Shown piece by piece: positions 46,275 to 56,108 of a DNA stretch of 64,000 bases. The notes below the pieces were generated by a model, which worked only from the letters and a program-made list of their open reading frames with translations, ran no database searches and was not told the DNA's origin. Source of the DNA: Teredinibacter turnerae (lineage in GTDB: Bacteria > Pseudomonadota > Gammaproteobacteria > Pseudomonadales > Cellvibrionaceae). The stretch covers positions 4,836,001 to 4,900,000 of the forward strand of contig NZ_CP149817.1 in the NCBI RefSeq assembly GCF_037935975.1, given 5' to 3'. A program made the translations under genes and the position numbers. Position 1 is the stretch's first letter, and each line of letters starts with the position of its first letter.

Positions 46275-48673
46275 ATGACAACAACGGGACATTTGGTAGC
46301 TGCTTTTTTTGCTTTATTACACTGGTTGGCTGCAATGGGTCCCCAGAGAAAACCACTCCGGATATCCCCGATCTCAGTTTGCAATCGCTCATGATTAACG
46401 GTAATTCGGTAGCACTTGAAAAGGGAAAAACCGCAACATACGAAGTCAATTTAGCTGCAGACACACAAACCATAGACATTCAGGTAAGTGTGAGCAGCGA
46501 GGTCGACAGCGCGTTTTATAGCTTCAGCAACGGTGACCGAACAATCAGTTCAACGGAATTTATCCCCGGTGCTGCAATTACGCTTACGGTAGGTGACGGT
46601 ACCAATCGGCTCGCTATGACTTTGGTTGATGCCACAGGCGAAAACAGCTTGACCTACGCAGTCCATCTCTATCGCCTATCCCGCGACGCGTCACTTACGG
46701 GCTACGTGTTTTACGACAACGACGACAATTCCATCGCGCTATCGCCAACATTCAGCAGCACACACTACGACTACACCGCAAATGTTGATTACGACACCTG
46801 TTTTTACTACGGACAATTTTATACCGGCTATGCGGATAACACAGTGACGCTAAATGGTGACGACATCGATAACGCAGAAATTTTTGCGCGTTATTTAGAA
46901 CCGGGAGAAAATATTTTTGATACCCACGTAAAAGCGGCGGTGGGCGAGCGCGAGGTTATTTACAGCGTGGGGATTACACGCGAACAGCCTACCGAAACCC
47001 AATTGCAAGCCAACGCGCGTTTAGCACAGTTGACGATCGACGACACCGACATGGATTTTCTCTGTGCGCAGAATGTTTACAGCATTGCGGTTAATTCCGA
47101 CCAACCCTCGCTGGAAATCACCGCCAAACCAGAAGTCGACGGTATTGATATGGTCATTGGCGATCAGGATTTAACGGCGAACGAGCCAATTACCATTCCC
47201 TTGGCCGACGGCGATACCCTGGTGCAACTTGTCAGTACCGCACTCAATGGCAGCAAAACACAAACTTACAGCATGTATGTTTACCGCCGCACTACCAACA
47301 TGGTATCCGTAAGTACTGCCGCGGAATTGCAACAGGCCCTGCAAAACGCCCAACCCAATGATCAAATAGTGGTGGCTCCAGGCACTTATGCTGGGGAAAT
47401 CGCTACCAGCGGCAATAGTGAGGCGCACTTCTATTCGGGCCGCTCAGGTACACCGCTCAACCCCATTTATTTGGTCGCGGAAGACAGTAATGAAGACACC
47501 GTACTTAGGGGGAACGTCACAGGTGCTGGAACCGTCTTCAAACTCAGCGGGGACAACTGGCGAGTATCCGGTCTGGAAATATCCCAGGGCGCGACTGGTG
47601 TGCACCTGGCGTCCGCCAGTAATAACCGGTTGAGCGATCTTGATATTCACGATGTGGCGCAGGCGGTACGAGTCGATCAGGGCAGCGACAAAAACGAGAT
47701 CAGCCGCTGCGAATTTAGCGCAATCAACGGCAGCAGCGCCCCTTTGGTGCAGGTGGCGGATGCTGAAACGTCCAGCGCCGGGTCAACACGCCTAACGCGC
47801 AACGAGTTTTATACCCAGGGCGAACAGCCTGCGCTTTACCTGGCCGCCGGAGCGGACATTACTCTCATAGAAGCAAACCGATTGCAGGATTTATCCACAG
47901 CAGCCAGCGACGAACCGGTACCTCTGCTGCTCGTTCACGGCAACAATACACAGCTGCGATTCAACAGCGTCTACCCGGTGGACACGGCTGATGCCCGCGC
48001 GCCACTGCGCGTTGAAAACCCAGGCAATGCCTGGGGCAACAACACCTGGGTTTACGGCAACTGGCTGGTGGCGACCCAAACGGATTTATTACTGGAAGCG
48101 GAGACCGCCACACACCTTTACGCTACCGAGAACCTGGCCCGCGCCCCGCTCGCCTTGGAGGAAGACTACCGCACAGCAATCTACAGCGGCGGCAGTGTGG
48201 AAGTGGATACCTTTACACCGCCACAGTTTCAAATAGTACTGGCGGACGAGACAGGAAGTTGTCTTGATCTTGAAGAGGTCAACGAGGTGAATATTGTGAT
48301 TATTAACCCATGCAGCGACGCACAAACGCAGCGCTGGACCTGGGAGATGGCCGCAGATACGTTTATGTACCTGCGCAACCTGAGCGAGGATGACTACGCC
48401 TACATGATGCCCACCACCAGCTTCACAGCAAGCTGCACATCAATTGCGAGTGCCACCAGCGTTGCCTACCTGTCCACCAAGCGGTATGGCTACGCCCAGC
48501 AATGGGCTCCAATCCAGGGTGCCAACGACGAGGAGTACTACCTGGCGAACCGTCAGAATCTGAATTACGGTTTAACTGTCGCGGGCGGCACTTACACACC
48601 AGGCACCGCTGCCGTAGTTTGCCCGCTCAGCGATAGCAAGCGACAGACGTTCCTATTGCGTGAGATTGAATAA
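46275..48673 (+). CDS. Secreted lipoprotein with cadherin-like, beta-helix (PL6-like) and lectin-like domains; needs a -1 frameshift at T7
   Basis: The main frame is open from 46241 but has no ATG, GTG or TTG before 46379. An ATG at 46275 in another frame opens a lipoprotein signal (MTTTGHLVAAFF). After a -1 shift in the T7 run at 46304-46310 it reads CFITLVGC-NGS, a perfect lipobox. Without the shift it ends after 39 codons. After the Cys come three cadherin-like repeats (about residues 35-330), each ending in a Y-x-V-x-x-Y/R pattern. A right-handed beta-helix follows (about 340-620) with APGTYAGEI and PIYLVAEDSNEDTVLRG, as in PL6 alginate lyase/chondroitinase B-like proteins. The C-terminal domain resembles a ricin-type lectin (SCLDLEEVNEVNIVIINPC, QRWTWE). 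Probable glycan-degrading or binding surface protein. Confidence 0.72.
46304..46310 (+). other. T7 tract, -1 slippery or contingency site in the lipoprotein signal peptide
   Basis: TTTTTTT read in the ATG frame is T-TTT-TTT, an exact X-XXY-YYZ slippery heptamer. A -1 slip, or one extra T in the DNA, joins the start to the long open frame at the right place in a lipoprotein signal peptide. Either programmed slippage, phase variation by tract length, a mutation, or a sequencing error. Confidence 0.6.
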
Positions 48674-48706
48674 GGCAGCACCAGCGTTGTTTAACCGAGG
48701 CTAACT

Positions 48707-49630
48707 TCAGGCATTGTTTTGCAGTAAACCATCGGCGAGTTCAGTAATTTGCGAGCGGTGACTGAGCTTCGCCAGCCAAGTATCAGGAATCGCTGCCTCA
48801 CCATAATATGCGCCCGCCAATTGACCGCACACCGCTGCGGTGGTATCCGCGTCGTCGCCAAGGTTGACCGCCGTCAGCACCGCATCGGCGAAGGAGTCGG
48901 TGGTGGCGAAACACCAGAGCGCCGCCTCCAGGCTCTCCACCACATAGCCGGAACCTTTAAGCTGATCGCTGGATTTACTCAGGTAGGTGCCCTGCTGAAT
49001 GGCGCTGAGCCGCTCGGCGCCCGGAACGAAAGTTGGCTGTAAGATGGCCTCCTTGCTCGCACCACACAAGGCGAGGTCAAGCATCTCGCCAAACAGCGCG
49101 CACGCATCCACACATTCCTCTGCGCCGTGGGTTGTGCGTGAACTCAACGCGGCGAAATGTCTGACTTGGGTTAAATCCGGGCTGAAAAACATGGCGACAG
49201 GTGCGAGTCGCATTATTGAACCATTGCCTGCGGCAGAAGGATTAGTCGAGCCAGCAAACGGGTCACCCTTGCGCTGATAACGACTCAACGCGCCGGAAAC
49301 TGTCATTCCAATATCAAAACAGCGCCCATTACTGCTCATATAGCCATGAGTGCGCCAAGCGCAGTAACGCTGCATCTGGTCATCCGCATCAAAACCGCGC
49401 TTTTCCAGCAGCGAATGGCCAAGGCATAACGCCATACTGGTGTCGTCTGTCCACTGCCCTGGCCGTAAATGAAAGGGCCCGCCACCCACCATATCGGTTA
49501 TCGGCTCAAAACTTCCCCGCGGCTGAAACTCCACTGTGGTGCCTAGGGCGTCACCAGTGGCCAGCCCAAGCAGACTTCCGCGATAGCGTTGTTTTCGATC
49601 AAGCTGTGTCTGTGGTTGAGTTGTCATCAT
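48707..49630 (-). CDS. draG: ADP-ribosyl-[dinitrogen reductase] hydrolase
   Basis: 307-residue binuclear-Mn ADP-ribosylglycohydrolase. It removes ADP-ribose from the Arg of dinitrogenase reductase (NifH), switching nitrogenase back on. Metal motifs are visible: GDALGTTVEF near residue 26, WTDDTSMALCL near 60, and LGDDADTTAAVCGQLAGAYYG near 258. The call as DraG rather than a generic relative rests on the draT gene starting 36 bases away on the other strand. Its activity implies that nif genes are elsewhere in the genome. Confidence 0.9.
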   Translation of the reverse strand: MMTTQPQTQLDRKQRYRGSLLGLATGDALGTTVEFQPRGSFEPITDMVGGGPFHLRPGQWTDDTSMALCLGHSLLEKRGFDADDQMQRYCAWRTHGYMSSNGRCFDIGMTVSGALSRYQRKGDPFAGSTNPSAAGNGSIMRLAPVAMFFSPDLTQVRHFAALSSRTTHGAEECVDACALFGEMLDLALCGASKEAILQPTFVPGAERLSAIQQGTYLSKSSDQLKGSGYVVESLEAALWCFATTDSFADAVLTAVNLGDDADTTAAVCGQLAGAYYGEAAIPDTWLAKLSHRSQITELADGLLQNNA

Positions 49631-49666
49631 GCTTTAATCTTACGCCTCTGAGAGTGCAGCACAACC

Positions 49667-50488
49667 GTGAACAAACATTCGTGCGACACATTACCTGCCT
49701 ATGCGCGCAGCGCTCTGAATCGCTGTAATTTGCCTGCCATTATTCTCGGCGGCATCACTTTTCAGCTGCACCCCAAGGCCCTTCGGCTAGACAGCATGGC
49801 ATACCTTCATCAGCCATTTTTTCGCTCCATCGCCGAGTTTCACAACCCGCAAAAACGCAGTGATTGCTTTCACGATTATATGAGTTCGTGCTTTTTGCTG
49901 GATAACAAAGACGAAGCAGGTTTTAGCGACAACAGCCGAGTAAAGCGCGCAAAAGCGGATTACCTGCGCCTGTTGCGCGGCTGGCTGTTTAATGCGGATG
50001 GGATTGAGGCAGCGGTATTAAAATATTGGGTCGCGTCGCGCTTTGGCCTGTTGTGCCAAAACCATAACGGTTGCCTGCGGGACCCACACGGGCGGGCCTT
50101 CGCTCAATATCAAGCGGATTTTATGCGCGGCCTGTACAACGCCAACGCGCTGGAATCACAGCTCGACCTGCTCTACAGCTTTTGCCAATACGAGTTGGTC
50201 AGACGCTTCCCCAGGCGTCAACACTGGCATCTCTATCGGGGCATTAATCACCTGACAGAATTTGATGTACTGGCGTATGGAGATGATCACGAAAAGGTGC
50301 TGCTCAACAACTTGAATTCATTTAGCGCCAGTGTGGACACCGCAGGAATATTCGGCGACCGAGTGCTCTCGGTGGCGGTACCCAGCAGTAAAATTTTGTA
50401 TTTTCCCGGCTTATTGCCCGGTGTGCTGCAAGGGGAGGAAGAGTTTTTGGTACTCGGTGGTGTGTATCAGGTGAAACATCATCGCTGA
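49667..50488 (+). CDS. draT: NAD+-dinitrogen-reductase ADP-ribosyltransferase
   Basis: 273 residues. It transfers ADP-ribose from NAD+ to an Arg of dinitrogenase reductase, turning nitrogenase off when ammonium or darkness/energy loss signals. The R-S-E ADP-ribosyltransferase pattern is visible: Arg in HLYRGINHL, NSFSAS for the S-T-S-like strand, and EEE in QGEEEFLVLGG as the catalytic Glu. Start is GTG at 49667 with a poor ribosome site. In Rhodospirillum and Azospirillum draT and draG share an operon; here they are divergent, so the two arms share one 36-base control region. Confidence 0.9.
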   Translation: MNKHSCDTLPAYARSALNRCNLPAIILGGITFQLHPKALRLDSMAYLHQPFFRSIAEFHNPQKRSDCFHDYMSSCFLLDNKDEAGFSDNSRVKRAKADYLRLLRGWLFNADGIEAAVLKYWVASRFGLLCQNHNGCLRDPHGRAFAQYQADFMRGLYNANALESQLDLLYSFCQYELVRRFPRRQHWHLYRGINHLTEFDVLAYGDDHEKVLLNNLNSFSASVDTAGIFGDRVLSVAVPSSKILYFPGLLPGVLQGEEEFLVLGGVYQVKHHR

Positions 50489-50495
50489 CATACCA

Positions 50496-51083
50496 TCATG
50501 CCCGAGTGTCATCCTGAGCCAGAGCCCGTGTTGTGGCCATGAGTGTTTTCACTAGGGCATCTAACTGCGCCCGTTTTTTATCGTCCTTAAAACTGCCCTC
50601 TTCATCAAACGCATCCCCCGCTTTCGCCAGCGCCATTTGCTGTGAAATAACCAGGGTGTTCAAGTGCGCCATTTGCAGTCGCAATGCCATGAGTGAGCGC
50701 ATACCGCCAAAACCACCCGGGGACGCCGCTGCCAGGGCTACCACTTTGTTACTGTAAGCGGACATTCGCGGTTCGCCCTCGTAATGGCTGCGGGACAACC
50801 AATCCAGGGTATTTTTTAACAACGCAGGAAAAGAGCCGTTGTACTCAGGGGTGGCAATAAATAGTGCGTCCTGTTCGGTAAATATTTTTTTTAATGCGAG
50901 AGCATTTTCCGGCAGGCCGCTGTCGTCTTCCAGATCGCCGTTGTAAATCGGCATTGGGAAATCCGCCAAATCGATAAAGGTGACATCCGCACCGGCACTG
51001 CGCGCTAGATCGCTCGCAGCGCGTGCAAGTTTTTTGTTCAACGATTCTTTGCGGCTGCTACCAGCCATAAACAGGACTTTCAT
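50496..51083 (-). CDS. NADPH-dependent FMN reductase family protein
   Basis: 195 residues of the flavodoxin-like NADPH-dependent FMN/quinone reductase family (ChrR/azoreductase-like). Start at 51083 (MKVLFMAGSSRKESLNKKLA) is chosen by the phosphate-binding loop GSSRKESLN at the N-terminus and GGAA nine bases upstream. FIATPEYNGSFPALLKNTLDW is the conserved flavin-binding motif. It may reduce quinones, chromate or azo compounds. It ends eight bases from the draT stop (convergent), and lies downstream of the pirin gene. Confidence 0.9.
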   Translation of the reverse strand: MKVLFMAGSSRKESLNKKLARAASDLARSAGADVTFIDLADFPMPIYNGDLEDDSGLPENALALKKIFTEQDALFIATPEYNGSFPALLKNTLDWLSRSHYEGEPRMSAYSNKVVALAAASPGGFGGMRSLMALRLQMAHLNTLVISQQMALAKAGDAFDEEGSFKDDKKRAQLDALVKTLMATTRALAQDDTRA

Positions 51084-51192
51084 AAGTTTTCCATTTACTT
51101 TCAATATTTTCGACGCATTCAAAACTTTGAGTGCTTTCGAGTCAACGAGTCACCCGCCGACACATCCGTTATATCCGCAACAATGGCACATA

Positions 51193-51891
51193 CTACGCGG
51201 GGAGATCAAACAACAAAATTTCTGCTTCCGTGATTGCCGCCAGTGCCAGCGCAGCTTCGCCAGCGATGGCCAATCCATCACCTGCCTTGGCCAATTCGCC
51301 GTTCACCCGAAGCTCACCGCTTGCGACCTGGAGCCAGTATTTACGCGTTGGTACGAGGTTTTCACCCAATTCAACGCCGGGCTCGAGCCGCCCGATTGCA
51401 AGCGACGCATCCTGCTTAATCTGCAAGGGCGCGCGCGCATCGCCACCCACCACCTGAATCAGTTTATTGCGAAGATCTTCCGGTGCGAAGGACAATTGTT
51501 GATAACCAGGTTCAGTATCCACGGCGTTGGGTTGAATCCAAATTTGCAAAAAATGCACAAATTCACTATCTGATGCATTAAATTCGCTATGAGTCACACC
51601 CGCACCGGCGCTCATTACCTGTACGTCGCCAGCGACAATACGCGAGCCATTGCCCATACTATCTTTGTGCGCCAGCTCACCGGACAACACATAAGAAATT
51701 ATTTCCATGTTTTTGTGTGGATGCGTGCCAAATCCCGCACCTGGAACCACGCGGTCCTCATTTATCACGCGCAAAGGGCCGAACCCCATGTGCGCAGGAT
51801 CTTGATACCCACCAAATGAAAACGTGTGTTGGCTTTGCAGCCAGCCGAGATCACTGGGGCCACGTTCTTCTGCTGCTCTCTTTACAATCAT
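51193..51891 (-). CDS. Pirin family protein (YhhW-type bicupin)
   Basis: 232-residue bicupin. The N-terminal cupin has the metal ligands of pirin, His-x-His in GTHPHKNMEI, a later His and Glu in GVTHSEFNAS, and the signature DGWLQSQHTFSFGGY (here LGWLQSQHTFSFGGY). The length is that of YhhW-type quercetinases rather than the longer pirins. Fe-dependent quercetin 2,3-dioxygenase activity is known for YhhW; the natural role is uncertain. Same strand as the FMN reductase, 110 bases before it. Confidence 0.92.
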   Translation of the reverse strand: MIVKRAAEERGPSDLGWLQSQHTFSFGGYQDPAHMGFGPLRVINEDRVVPGAGFGTHPHKNMEIISYVLSGELAHKDSMGNGSRIVAGDVQVMSAGAGVTHSEFNASDSEFVHFLQIWIQPNAVDTEPGYQQLSFAPEDLRNKLIQVVGGDARAPLQIKQDASLAIGRLEPGVELGENLVPTRKYWLQVASGELRVNGELAKAGDGLAIAGEAALALAAITEAEILLFDLPA

Positions 51892-52034
51892 CGCTTATCT
51901 CCGTAGCAAAGCATGCATCCCCTATTACGACAACAGAACATCTGGAACTATCCATAGTGCAGTTTTGCATAACAGCGCATGCTTAGAGGCACCATCGTTT
52001 TGCTATTAAAACCCCTGAGAACGGTGCCATAAAT

Positions 52035-52070
52035 AAAAAAAGGTATGGCGTAAAATTAACACGCCATACC
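52035..52070 (-). terminator. Rho-independent terminator of the glcB-aceA unit
   Basis: A 10-bp perfect stem GGTATGGCGT/ACGCCATACC (52042-52051 with 52061-52070) is followed on the minus strand by seven T residues, 34 bases after the aceA stop. Confidence 0.93.
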
Positions 52071-52103
52071 CTCTCAGATGATGGAAATAATCGAATTAAA
52101 CGA

Positions 52104-53702
52104 TCAAGAAAACTGATTCATTGTGTTGGCCTCTCCCGCCGCCTTGAGCGCCTGACCGCCAGAAAAATATTCTTTGTGATCGTCGCCGATATTTGAGCCA
52201 GACATATCCTGGTGTTTAACACAGGCCAGGCTTTGGCGGATTTCCTGGCGCTGCACAGTCTCTACATAGGCCAACATTCCCTGGTCGCCAAAATAGGATT
52301 TCGCCAGATTGTCTGTGGACAGGGCTGCCGTGTGGTAGGTGGGCAATGTAATCAAATGATGGAAAATACCCGCTTGCTGTGCCGCATCGCGCTGAAAGGT
52401 GCGAATCCGTTCGTCCGCTTCCTGCGCCAGAGGCGTAGTATCGTATTCCACACTCATCAGGTTCTCACGGTGATACTCGCTAAGATCGCGGCCTTCCTGC
52501 TGCCAGGCATCAAACACCTGCTGGCGAAAGTTAAGTGTCCAGTTAAAAGACGGACTGTTGTTGTACACCAGCTTGGCATTAGGCACCTGCGCGCGAATGC
52601 GATTCACCATCCCGGCGATCTGGCCAATATGCGGCTTCTCGGTTTCGATCCACAGCAGGTCGGCACCGTGTTGCAACGAAGTAATACAATCCAGCACCAC
52701 CCGATCTTCGCCTGTATCGGGTTTAAATTTCACCAAGCCGTTCGCCAGCCGTTTAACTTTGATACAGCCATCGCCTTGTGCCAGCAGCAGGTCACCCGGT
52801 GCAAGGTCGCGCAAATCGGAAATCGCCTCGCCATCAATATACGCGTTGTACTGCTGCGCTAGATCGCCAGCGCTGGTGGACACCGGTATTTTTTGCGTAA
52901 GACCCGCCCCGAGCGAATCGGTGCGCGCAACAATCACACCGTCTTCGACTCCCAGTTCCATAAAGGCGTAACGCACCGCATGAATTTTAGCGAGAAAATC
53001 CTCGTGGGGAACGGTGACTTTGCCGTCCTGATGGCCGCACTGTTTCGCATCCGATACCTGATTTTCTATCTGAATACAGCAGGCGCCGGCTTCAATCATT
53101 TTTTTCGCGAGTAAGTAGGTTGCTTCCTCGTTGCCGAAACCTGCGTCTATATCCGCAATTATGGGCACCACGTGAGTTTGAAAACCGTCGATGGCTTTTT
53201 GCACATAGCGCTCGCGCACGTGATCGCGCCCGGCGCGAGCTTTATCCAGCTCTTTAAATAAATGGTGTAGTTCGCGTGCATCCGCCTGCTTTAAAAACGT
53301 GTACAACTCATTAATTAAATCGGGCACCGCCGTTTTCTCGTGCATGGACTGGTCTGGCAAGGGACCAAACTCCGAGCGCATCGCTGCCACCATCCATCCG
53401 GAAAGGTATAAATAGCGACCCTTGGTTGCACCGAAATGTTTCTTAATCGAAATCATTTTTTGTTGCCCGACAAAGCCGTGCCAGCAGCCTAGCGATTGCG
53501 TATAGTTTGCCGGATCACGGTCGTATGCGGCCATGTCTTCTCGCATAATTTTTGCCGTGTAGCGTGCAATATCCAGCCCTGTTGCAAATCGGTTTTGCAA
53601 CCGCATACGGGCGACACTCTCGGCATTGATCGCCGACCAGCTGGCACCCTGCTGTTCAAGTGTACGGTTGATGTTTTTAATTTCGTTAGTGTAAGTGTTC
53701 AT
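52104..53702 (-). CDS. aceA: Isocitrate lyase
   Basis: 532-residue long-form isocitrate lyase, as in Pseudomonas and Acinetobacter (about 530) rather than E. coli (434). It splits isocitrate to glyoxylate and succinate, the first glyoxylate-shunt step, for growth on acetate and fatty acids. The catalytic Cys is in KQCGHQDGKV (usual motif KKCGH, here the first Lys of the pair is followed by Gln). Mg and substrate sites include DIDAGFGNEEATYLL, QIENQVSD and ARTDSLGAGL. GAGG precedes the ATG. It follows glcB by 68 bases on the same strand. Confidence 0.96.
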   Translation of the reverse strand: MNTYTNEIKNINRTLEQQGASWSAINAESVARMRLQNRFATGLDIARYTAKIMREDMAAYDRDPANYTQSLGCWHGFVGQQKMISIKKHFGATKGRYLYLSGWMVAAMRSEFGPLPDQSMHEKTAVPDLINELYTFLKQADARELHHLFKELDKARAGRDHVRERYVQKAIDGFQTHVVPIIADIDAGFGNEEATYLLAKKMIEAGACCIQIENQVSDAKQCGHQDGKVTVPHEDFLAKIHAVRYAFMELGVEDGVIVARTDSLGAGLTQKIPVSTSAGDLAQQYNAYIDGEAISDLRDLAPGDLLLAQGDGCIKVKRLANGLVKFKPDTGEDRVVLDCITSLQHGADLLWIETEKPHIGQIAGMVNRIRAQVPNAKLVYNNSPSFNWTLNFRQQVFDAWQQEGRDLSEYHRENLMSVEYDTTPLAQEADERIRTFQRDAAQQAGIFHHLITLPTYHTAALSTDNLAKSYFGDQGMLAYVETVQRQEIRQSLACVKHQDMSGSNIGDDHKEYFSGGQALKAAGEANTMNQFS

Positions 53703-53770
53703 ATATACCTCGGTAATTCGTTACCCATTGATTCACGTATTCCGCGAAAAATGATGGCGATAAAACAATG

Positions 53771-55951
53771 TTAAGCCCGCTGCTTTTGCTGCAATCGGTA
53801 TTTCTGCAGTAAATGCTCGGTATAGCCATTCGGTTGTTCGGCGCCCAATACAATAAGGTCGCGTGCCGCTTGAAAGGCCAGGTTGGTCGCGGGGTCGGTC
53901 GCCATGGGTTGGTAACCATCGGTAGCCGCGTTTTGCGCGTCTACCACTGCGGCCATGCGCAGCAAAAGTGTGTCGAGTTGTTGCCGAGTGCACAGGCCGT
54001 GGAGGAGCCAGTTGGCAATGTGCTGACTGGAAATACGCAAAGTTGCGCGGTCTTCCATCAAGCCAATGTCGTTGATATCCGGCACTTTGGAGCAGCCAAT
54101 TCCCAGTTCAACCCAGCGCACCACATAGCCCAAAATCCCCTGGATATTGTTTTCCAGCTCGCGTTCAATATCTGCCACACTCAAGGAGTCCTCTGCGGAT
54201 AACAACGGAATCTGCAACATTTCGGCGCGCGCTGCCTGTGCTCGCTCACGCAGACCGTCCTGTACCTCGGCAACATCCACCCGGTGATAGTGCAGTGCAT
54301 GCAACACCGCCGCAGTTGGTGAGGGCACCCAGGCCGTATTGGCCCCGGCGCGCGGGTGCGCGATTTTGCTCGCCATCATTTTTTCCATTTCGTCCGGCAT
54401 TGGCCACATGCCTTTACCGATCTGGCCGTGTCCAGGAAGCCCGCACGCCAGGCCAACATCCACATTGTTATTTTCGTAAGCGGTAATCCATGGTTGTTCT
54501 TTCAGCCAAGCTTTTGGCATAAATGCACCCGCGTGCATACTGGTATGAATTTCGTCTCCGGTACGATCGAGAAATCCAGTATTGATAAAAACCACCCGTT
54601 CACGAGCTTCTCGAATGCAGGCTTTTAAGTTGAGCGTGGTACGGCGCTCTTCATCCATAATGCCAATTTTTAATGTGTTCGGCGTTAGCCCTACCAATGC
54701 TTCCACTGCAGAAAAAAGTGCACAGGTAAAAGCCACTTCCCGCGAACCGTGTAGCTTGGGTTTAACGATATACACACTGCCCGTGCGACTGTTGCGTTTT
54801 TTGCGCCCGCTATCGCGAATGTCGATAGCACCAATTAAACCGGTCACCACCGCATCAATAATACCTTCGGGTACAAACTCGCCCTGACTGGTCTGCATAA
54901 TGTCGCAGTTCATCGCCAGGCCCACATTGCGCACCAGCATCAGCGAGCGGCCCGGCAGCCGATATTCCTCACCATCGCCAGCGGTATACACCCGGTCGCA
55001 GTTCATGCGCCGTGTATGGGCGACACCGCCTTTGTCGAATACCGCTGTTAAGTCTCCGCGCACTAAGCCCAGCCAGTTGCGATACACCTCCAGCTTGTCT
55101 TCCGCATCGACGGCAGCAACAGAATCCTCGCAATCCATAATGGTGGTAAGCGCCGCTTCAATCTGAATGTCCTGCAGGTTCGCAAGATCATTTTTGCCGA
55201 CCTCACCATGGCGGTCGAACACCAGCTCCACATGCACCCCGTTATTTTTTAATAAGATCGATTCAGGATTTTCCTTGTGACCATTCAGTGCCACAAACTG
55301 GCCCGGGTCCTGTAAACCGGTTTCGCCGCCATCGGCGAAAAACGCGAGCAGATGCTGGTAATACACCACATAACTGCTAACGTTGTGGTGAGATCCGGTT
55401 TCCAGTGGGAAAATTTCGTCGAGAAAATCGCGCCCAGCCTGAATGACCTGCTGCCCCCGTGCGGGGTTATAGCGCTTGCCCGGCTTCAGGCCCGCGTCGT
55501 AAGGAATCACATCGGTGCCGTACAGAGCATCGTAAAGGCTGCCCCAGCGCGCATTAGCAGCGTTCAGCGCAAAGCGGGCATTTTTTAACGGCACCACCAG
55601 CTGTGGGCCAGCAAGCTGAGCGATTTCTGCATCCACGTTTTCGGTCGTTACCTGAAAATCGTCCACTTCCGGTTCCAGGTAACCAATCTTTGTTAAAAAA
55701 GCGGTGTAACGCGCAGAATCGAACAATTCACCCTGGTGTGATTTGTGCCACTCATCAATTTGCGCTTGCAACGCATCCCGTTGCAATAGCAGTTGTTGAT
55801 TCTCCGGGCTAAACCTGTCGACCAGTACTTCCAATTCGCGCCAGAAGTCCGCGCGGGAAACACCAGCCAGAGGCAGCACGTCCTCATTTATAAAGTTATA
55901 AAAGTTTGCATCCATATAGCTAGAATTTTTCAGTGACAGCTTCATTTTCAA
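53771..55951 (-). CDS. glcB: Malate synthase G
   Basis: 726-residue single-chain malate synthase (G isoform, about 723 in E. coli) that condenses glyoxylate with acetyl-CoA to malate. Motifs: IMDCEDSVAAVDAEDK (Mg ligands), the conserved Arg-containing GRSLMLVRNVG, GIMDEERRTTLNLKACI, and FINTGFLDRTGDEIHTSM. Here it is the partner of isocitrate lyase, with both enzymes likely on one transcript. The first codons lie 157 bases from the divergent XRE regulator. Confidence 0.97.
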   Translation of the reverse strand: MKMKLSLKNSSYMDANFYNFINEDVLPLAGVSRADFWRELEVLVDRFSPENQQLLLQRDALQAQIDEWHKSHQGELFDSARYTAFLTKIGYLEPEVDDFQVTTENVDAEIAQLAGPQLVVPLKNARFALNAANARWGSLYDALYGTDVIPYDAGLKPGKRYNPARGQQVIQAGRDFLDEIFPLETGSHHNVSSYVVYYQHLLAFFADGGETGLQDPGQFVALNGHKENPESILLKNNGVHVELVFDRHGEVGKNDLANLQDIQIEAALTTIMDCEDSVAAVDAEDKLEVYRNWLGLVRGDLTAVFDKGGVAHTRRMNCDRVYTAGDGEEYRLPGRSLMLVRNVGLAMNCDIMQTSQGEFVPEGIIDAVVTGLIGAIDIRDSGRKKRNSRTGSVYIVKPKLHGSREVAFTCALFSAVEALVGLTPNTLKIGIMDEERRTTLNLKACIREARERVVFINTGFLDRTGDEIHTSMHAGAFMPKAWLKEQPWITAYENNNVDVGLACGLPGHGQIGKGMWPMPDEMEKMMASKIAHPRAGANTAWVPSPTAAVLHALHYHRVDVAEVQDGLRERAQAARAEMLQIPLLSAEDSLSVADIERELENNIQGILGYVVRWVELGIGCSKVPDINDIGLMEDRATLRISSQHIANWLLHGLCTRQQLDTLLLRMAAVVDAQNAATDGYQPMATDPATNLAFQAARDLIVLGAEQPNGYTEHLLQKYRLQQKQRA

Positions 55952-56069
55952 TTACCTGTTGGACAAGCGGTGTCGCGCACAGCGCTGTATAGCCCGCGTT
56001 AAAATCGCTAGACTTTACCTCGGCGCGCGGCCTTCTCTGTTGCAAGCAGTGTAAGTGACAATCAGCTAG

Positions 56070-56102
56070 AATTTCACAATAGAAATTTCACAGTGTGAAT
56101 TT
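56070..56102. promoter_or_regulatory. Repeat operator between glcB and its regulator
   Basis: AATTTCACA occurs at 56070-56078 and 56084-56092 (14-base spacing). It is followed by its near-inverse TGTGAATTT (56094-56102), so 56084-56102 is an inverted repeat around one G. It covers the region just before the ATG at 56109, which has no ribosome site. Likely the binding site of the regulator itself, controlling both directions. Confidence 0.6.
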
Positions 56103-56108
56103 TACAAA

